This document shows, one piece after another, positions 36,759-40,699 of a stretch of DNA of 40,699 bases. Below the pieces are notes generated by a model. It was not told the origin of the DNA. It was given only the letters and a program-made list of their open reading frames with translations, and searched no databases. How positions within the stretch are numbered: position 1 is the stretch's first letter; each line of letters starts with the position of its first letter. Made by a program: the position numbers and the translations under genes. The stretch comes from a virus. The stretch covers positions 1 through 40,699 of the IMG/VR virus record IMGVR_UViG_3300049215_000121; one strand, given 5' to 3'.

Positions 36759-38299
36759 CGTGTGGCGCGGTCGACCCGCTTCGTCCAGTGCTTGAAATCT
36801 TCGAACTTCAGCCCGTGCCGGTGATACCACTCGGCGGCGAGTTTCCGGTTCCAGATGTTGCCCGGGTTGGTCTTGAAATTCTCCTCGGCCTCCCAGAACG
36901 AGCGGTGCTTCTCGTGGTAGATTGCCGCCTCGATCTCGCACTCGACGCCGGCGGTCAGCTTGATCAGCGACCGGAACACCTCGTCGTTGTGCTCCCGTCC
37001 CATCAGCAGGTCCGGGCAGTCGTGGCCGTGGGCCTTCCACCAGCCGAGCGTGCAGAAGAAGGCGTCGCTCCCGGGATACCATTTGCCGCGGCGGACCATG
37101 GCCTCGGTGACGAATGGCTTCGACAGCGCGGGGAAGTCCCAGCGGTGCGTGAAGGCGGCGCCGTAGCGGGCGCACTTCTCCAGCACCTGGCCGGTCAGCC
37201 CGGGGGCAAAGGATACATCAGCGTTTGACCATGCGATGATGTCGGAGTCCTGCCGGCAGTAGGGCACGCCGTGGTTCATCAGGTCCGGCACGAACGGGAC
37301 CGGGTGCGTGTCGCCGACCTCGAGGGAGGTCCGCGCGCGGCCGGAGGGGAACTCCGCACGGTGCCAGCGGCCCGGGGCGAAGGTATACTCCTGATCCCAG
37401 GAGGCCCGGGCGTTGCGCATCCGCCGGAGGTTCTCGTGGTCGGGCTTCTCGTCCTTTCGGAAGTCGGCCCAGACGTGGATGATCCTCGGCAGGGTGCGGA
37501 CGTCCCGGGCGTTGACGATGCGCTCGACCAGCGTGCCGTCGATCAGGGCCTGCGGGACCTCGTTGTAGAACAGCCGCGCGACGTGCGACGGGCGCCAGGA
37601 GGAGGCGTGCCAGTCGGTCGGGTATGGGTTCACCAGCGAGACGACGGGCAGCTGCGGCGTCGCGTGCGCAAGGTGGAGCGTGCCCGTGTCGATGGTCACG
37701 AGGCAGTGCGCCAGGTCGTAGAGGGCGAGCAGGTCGTAGAGCCGGTTGACCCGGATTGGGGTCATGTCGAGCACCTGGAAGCCAGCCGGCAGGTCGCGCA
37801 CGAGGGCCTCGCGCAGCCCGCGCGCGTAGGGGAACGGCGACGAGATGCCGTCGAGGTTCAGGAGCACCAGCTTCCGGGCCGGGTCCAGCCCGCAGCGCCG
37901 GAGCAGCTCGGCCTCACGGTCCGCGTCGCGCCGGTCGATGGTCAGCGGGAGCGTGCCCCATGGCACCGAAGCGTTCGCGCTGCACCAGGACTCCCGGTCG
38001 AACGAGATGCAGCTCTGGGCGTTGGCCAGCCCCTTGCCGTAGATTTGCCCGACGGTGATGTTGTCGGTCAGCTTCCGGGCCTCGAACATGGCCGGGATGA
38101 ACTCCTCGAAGGGCCCGCGGTAGACCGCCGGCTCGACGTAGGACACCCCGTCGAGCAGCCCGACGAAGGCCTCGGCGACCATGTAGATCGGCCGCTCGCC
38201 GCTCTCGCGGAAGATGCGCTCCGCCAGCGGGAGGGAGTTGAAGATGTCCCCAGCTCGGCCGAGCTGCAGGAAGAGGGGTCTGCCTTTGGGTTCGATCAT
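36755..38299 (-). CDS. Two-domain glycosyltransferase, GT9-like N-terminus
   Basis: 514 residues. The N-terminal 265 residues resemble GT9/heptosyltransferase GT-B enzymes: FLQLGRAGDIFNSLPLAERI at the start and CLVTIDTGTLHLAHATPQLPVVSL at about 212-235. The C-terminal 240 residues (DIIAWSNADVSFAPGL, GAAFTHRWDF, MGREHNDEVFRSLI) look like a separate GT-A-type sugar-transfer domain with an Asn-Ala-Asp motif in place of DxD. The gene lies 14 bases after the large terminase and is coupled to the methyltransferase. A role in glycosylating capsid or tail proteins, or host LPS, is inferred. Confidence 0.7.
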   Translation of the reverse strand: MIEPKGRPLFLQLGRAGDIFNSLPLAERIFRESGERPIYMVAEAFVGLLDGVSYVEPAVYRGPFEEFIPAMFEARKLTDNITVGQIYGKGLANAQSCISFDRESWCSANASVPWGTLPLTIDRRDADREAELLRRCGLDPARKLVLLNLDGISSPFPYARGLREALVRDLPAGFQVLDMTPIRVNRLYDLLALYDLAHCLVTIDTGTLHLAHATPQLPVVSLVNPYPTDWHASSWRPSHVARLFYNEVPQALIDGTLVERIVNARDVRTLPRIIHVWADFRKDEKPDHENLRRMRNARASWDQEYTFAPGRWHRAEFPSGRARTSLEVGDTHPVPFVPDLMNHGVPYCRQDSDIIAWSNADVSFAPGLTGQVLEKCARYGAAFTHRWDFPALSKPFVTEAMVRRGKWYPGSDAFFCTLGWWKAHGHDCPDLLMGREHNDEVFRSLIKLTAGVECEIEAAIYHEKHRSFWEAEENFKTNPGNIWNRKLAAEWYHRHGLKFEDFKHWTKRVDRATR

Positions 38300-38312
38300 G
38301 GGTTTGTTTCCT

Positions 38313-40160
38313 TCATTCGGTTTTGAAAAGGCCCGCCATCAGGCCGAGGACCACGAGCTCGCACTCGCAGTCGTAGAGGTGATCCGGCCAGCCGCCGATG
38401 CGCGGCCAGGTGCGCTTCTCCTGCCCGCCCTTGTCCGGTTCCAGGACGCAGCGGTGGGAGTTGATGTGCTCCGCGTATTCGGGGCAGAAGTCCATGATGT
38501 CGGACGGAACCTCGAACTCCCCACCCTTGCCGGCGCGCAGCCGGGCGAGGATGTCCTGCACCTTGTTCGAGGACCAGAGGTGGTAGATCGCGCTCTGCCG
38601 TCCCTGCTCCACGGTGCCGTAGCCGATGTCGATCTTCCGGGGCTCGGTGAAGAGCATCAGCTTCCCCGTAAAGGGTGAGTCCCCGCCGTGCAGGAACTCG
38701 TCCCGGTCCGAGCCCATCAGGCCGAACCACTTGTATTTCGCGCAGACCTCGTCGACGGTGGTCGGGTCGTGCCGGCGGTCGACGACCGTCCACGGGCCCG
38801 GCCGCGTCATGCTCCAGTCGGGCACGCCGAGCTCGAGCTGCTTCTCCCGGCACTCGCTCCACTCGTTCAGCCGGCCACAGTCGACCAGCCGGCTCTGCAC
38901 CCGGCCCCCCGCGTCGGGCTTCGAGAACGCCCGGCACACGAACCAGCGGTGCGGGATGTCGCCCATCTTGCCGCGCTGATTGTCCATCGCCATCAGCCGG
39001 ATCCACTCGTCCTTCCAGGCCTTCGGCTTCAGCACCTCCTGTCGGGTGTAGCTGCCGAGCCGGATTTCCTTCGTCATGATGACCGGCTTCTCCTCCCAGA
39101 ACTCGGCGAGCTCCTCGGTGATGAACGTGCGCAGCGCCTCGGGGGCGAAGAGCCCTCCACGGATGCTCATGCGCACCCACGGCTCGAGGATGTCCGCCCA
39201 ATGGCGCGCGCCGATGGCGAAGGAGTTGACCTGGATCGAGACGATCTCCGGGTTCGCGTCCGGGTTCTGCGCGATCGCCACGCCGTTGCGGTTCAGCTTC
39301 GCGAGCAGGTCCTCGTCGTAGTCGATCCGGTGTCCGCAGTGCGACTGCGGGCAGACCGCGTGCACCGTCTTCGCGAACTCCCGCAGGTCGAGCCGGCCGT
39401 CCTTGTGGACGATGACCTTCGTCAGGTCGAAGCGGATGTTGCAGAGCGGGTGCTTGTTGTCGAAGACGTAGCGGAACGGCTGCCCGCAGGCCGGGCAGTG
39501 GTGGTGCCAGACCAGCTGGTTGCCGGCGAGGAACCGCTCCTCGAGCTCGCTGCCTTTGTCACCGCCGACCGAGATGTTCAGGATCTTCCGCGTCTGCTTG
39601 TAGGCCCGCAGGCGGGAGTGCATCTGCTTCAGCCACGGCCGCTGCCAGAGGTGCACCTCGTCGTTGACCTGATACTCGACCGAGTCCGACTGCCGGTTCG
39701 CGTCCTCCTCGGCGCCCTGGGCGATCAGCCAGGTCCCGTCCGCGAAGATGATCTTGCCCTTCTTCTTTTTGTTCGGGTTCGCGTGCAGCTTCGCGCGGAC
39801 GGCCGGCATCGAATCCAGCATCTGCTCCCAGCGGGTCTCCTGCCAGTGCTCGGCCTTCTTGTTCGTCTTGACGTTGAAGGCGATCTTCCCCGGCCGCGTC
39901 GCGATGGTGTGGCCGATGCAGACCTCGGCCGCGACCGTCTTGCCCGACTCCTGCGGGGGCATGATGACGGTGATCTCGCGGACGTAGGGGTTCTTCCAGG
40001 CGCGATAGATGTCCCGCGTCCATGGGTAGTTCGCCACGTCGAACCGGCCCTTCGCCGCGGCCCGGTTCCCGAAGTCGACGTTCTCCGCCGCCCAGTCGTG
40101 AATCTCCCGGCGATCCGGGAGGACGACCGTGTCGGTGTGGATGCGGGCGACGAGGTTCAA
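38313..40160 (-). CDS. Terminase large subunit, GpA family
   Basis: 615 residues from a TTG at 40160 that overlaps the small-terminase stop (TTGA); no ATG occurs in the first 110 codons. Walker A is MPPQESGKT (67-75) in the GpA style, Walker B around YQVNDEVHL (163-171). A zinc-type CPACG cluster with further CPQSHCG lies at about 225-290. The C-terminal nuclease region has acidic residues (WTVVDRRHDPTTVDEV..., KIDIGYGTVEQG). It cuts concatemers and pumps DNA through the portal. Lambda GpA makes cohesive ends, so a cos-type phage is likely. Confidence 0.9.
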   Translation of the reverse strand: MNLVARIHTDTVVLPDRREIHDWAAENVDFGNRAAAKGRFDVANYPWTRDIYRAWKNPYVREITVIMPPQESGKTVAAEVCIGHTIATRPGKIAFNVKTNKKAEHWQETRWEQMLDSMPAVRAKLHANPNKKKKGKIIFADGTWLIAQGAEEDANRQSDSVEYQVNDEVHLWQRPWLKQMHSRLRAYKQTRKILNISVGGDKGSELEERFLAGNQLVWHHHCPACGQPFRYVFDNKHPLCNIRFDLTKVIVHKDGRLDLREFAKTVHAVCPQSHCGHRIDYDEDLLAKLNRNGVAIAQNPDANPEIVSIQVNSFAIGARHWADILEPWVRMSIRGGLFAPEALRTFITEELAEFWEEKPVIMTKEIRLGSYTRQEVLKPKAWKDEWIRLMAMDNQRGKMGDIPHRWFVCRAFSKPDAGGRVQSRLVDCGRLNEWSECREKQLELGVPDWSMTRPGPWTVVDRRHDPTTVDEVCAKYKWFGLMGSDRDEFLHGGDSPFTGKLMLFTEPRKIDIGYGTVEQGRQSAIYHLWSSNKVQDILARLRAGKGGEFEVPSDIMDFCPEYAEHINSHRCVLEPDKGGQEKRTWPRIGGWPDHLYDCECELVVLGLMAGLFKTE

Positions 40161-40639
40161 CCGCCCTCCTTCAGGCCGAGGGCCCACTGGCCCTCCTTCA
40201 GCCTCTTCAGCACCCAGTCGATCGCCTCGGCGTTCATCTGCTGGCACTCGACCATCCCCCGGCCCTTGTATTTCCCGGGCAGCTCGATCTCGAACTTCTG
40301 CCGCAGGTCGGCCGTCAGCCCGGCGTTGTAGGCCGCGACCGCCGGCGCGATCTGGGACTTCTTCACGAGCTCACCCCGCCGCAGCAACCGGGCGTCCTCC
40401 ATCTCCTCGATCTCCAGCCGCTGCTTCTGGGCCCGCAGCTGGTTGACCTCGGACCCCTCGACATTCCCGCTGCCATGCTCGGCGATGTAGTTCCTCACCG
40501 CCGCCACGTCGTAGCCGGTCTTCGGATCGGGCTTCGGCGCACCATCCTGCAGCAGGTATTTCTGGACCGTGGTCCGCGAGAGCTTTAGCACCCGCACCAG
40601 GTCGGACTTCGTGACCTTTTTCGCGTCGGTTTTGCTCAT
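40157..40639 (-). CDS. Terminase small subunit, Nu1-like
   Basis: 160 residues. N-terminal HTH (SDLVRVLKLSRTTVQKYLLQDGAP), a short NYIAEHG segment, a coiled-coil helix (EVNQLRAQKQRLEIEEMEDARLLRRGELV) and a C-terminal helical region, in the order of Nu1-type small subunits. It binds the packaging site and recruits the large subunit, whose TTG overlaps its stop. ATG at 40639. The region upstream, through the joined ends, is the likely packaging-site zone. Confidence 0.85.
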   Translation of the reverse strand: MSKTDAKKVTKSDLVRVLKLSRTTVQKYLLQDGAPKPDPKTGYDVAAVRNYIAEHGSGNVEGSEVNQLRAQKQRLEIEEMEDARLLRRGELVKKSQIAPAVAAYNAGLTADLRQKFEIELPGKYKGRGMVECQQMNAEAIDWVLKRLKEGQWALGLKEGG

Positions 40640-40685
40640 TGTGGTAGCCAGTTGGTTTTTTCGGACCCCCCGCGAGAACGACGGG

Positions 40686-40699
40686 CGGCTGGACGCACC
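40686..40699. repeat. Terminal direct repeat (copy 2 of 2)
   Basis: Identical to bases 1-14. Joining the ends leaves about 112 non-coding bases between the stop of the minus-strand gene at 67-603 and the start of the small terminase at 40639. That gap beside the terminase genes is a natural place for a packaging (pac or cos) site, which is inference only. Confidence 0.8.

Noticed and set aside
38688-40331. A 547-codon plus-strand frame
   Set aside because: Antisense to the large terminase, which has intact ATPase motifs. Composition is shadow-like.
1-40699. tRNA, rRNA, riboswitch or CRISPR elements
   Set aside because: I saw no cloverleaf, conserved rRNA segment, known riboswitch core or repeat-spacer array on reading both strands. 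A dedicated covariance search was not possible.

Overview
The window looks like one complete, circularly closed genome of a tailed dsDNA phage, about 40.7 kb. The first 14 bases and the last 14 bases are identical, and the gene order only makes sense if the two ends are joined. The terminase, portal, capsid, tape-measure and tail genes point to a lambda/HK97-like virion, probably a siphovirus; the short (445-residue) tape measure predicts a tail of roughly 65-70 nm. The sequence is GC-rich. Sec signal peptides, a lipobox lipoprotein and a heptosyltransferase-like enzyme suggest a Gram-negative-type host. Weak use of Shine-Dalgarno sites and the style of the fibre gene would fit Verrucomicrobiota, but that is a low-confidence guess. 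I see no integrase, recombinase-att system, DNA polymerase or CI-like repressor, so lytic growth using the host replisome is the simplest reading.

Layout. (1) About 604-1381: regulatory gap holding three copies or variants of a GGCATGCATGCC palindrome, a bidirectional terminator and a candidate leftward promoter. (2) 1382-2477, minus strand: four small genes joined by ATGA overlaps or short gaps (ribbon-helix-helix, basic protein, HTH-like, winged helix), read leftward from a divergent control region at about 2490-2565. (3) 2614-18163, plus strand: a long, tightly coupled early/middle operon with two small DNA-binding proteins, a RecE-like nuclease, a DnaT-like replication protein, a C5 methyltransferase with internal repeats, a DnaC-like ATPase, a SNF2 helicase-DNA methylase fusion, HNH, HerA-like ATPase, ASCH, HhH glycosylase-like, HD-like, RuvC-like resolvase, peptide deformylase and several small proteins. 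It ends at an intrinsic terminator (18371-18394). (4) 18405-19214: a TIGR04325-type methyltransferase bracketed by terminators, a probable moron. (5) About 19215-19450: convergent termination zone. (6) 19451-40639, minus strand, continuing through the joined ends to 603: the late operon. In transcription order it runs: HTH protein (603-67), small terminase, large terminase, glycosyltransferase, SAM methyltransferase, gpW-like joiner, portal, protease-scaffold, decoration protein, major capsid protein, connector/tail completion genes, tail tube, chaperone-position gene, tape measure, distal tail and fibres, then secreted/membrane/lipoprotein genes in the usual position of a lysis module.

Most interesting points: the repeated GGCATGCATGCC palindromes, several next to TTGAC- or TTGCAG-like hexamers; a glycosyltransferase-methyltransferase pair inserted between terminase and portal; adjacent ATPase genes that both lack the canonical Walker A glycine before the lysine; a fibre-like protein with a Sec signal peptide; a 20-cysteine tail protein; two sets of shared non-Shine-Dalgarno leader motifs in the late operon; and the absence of any recognisable endolysin.
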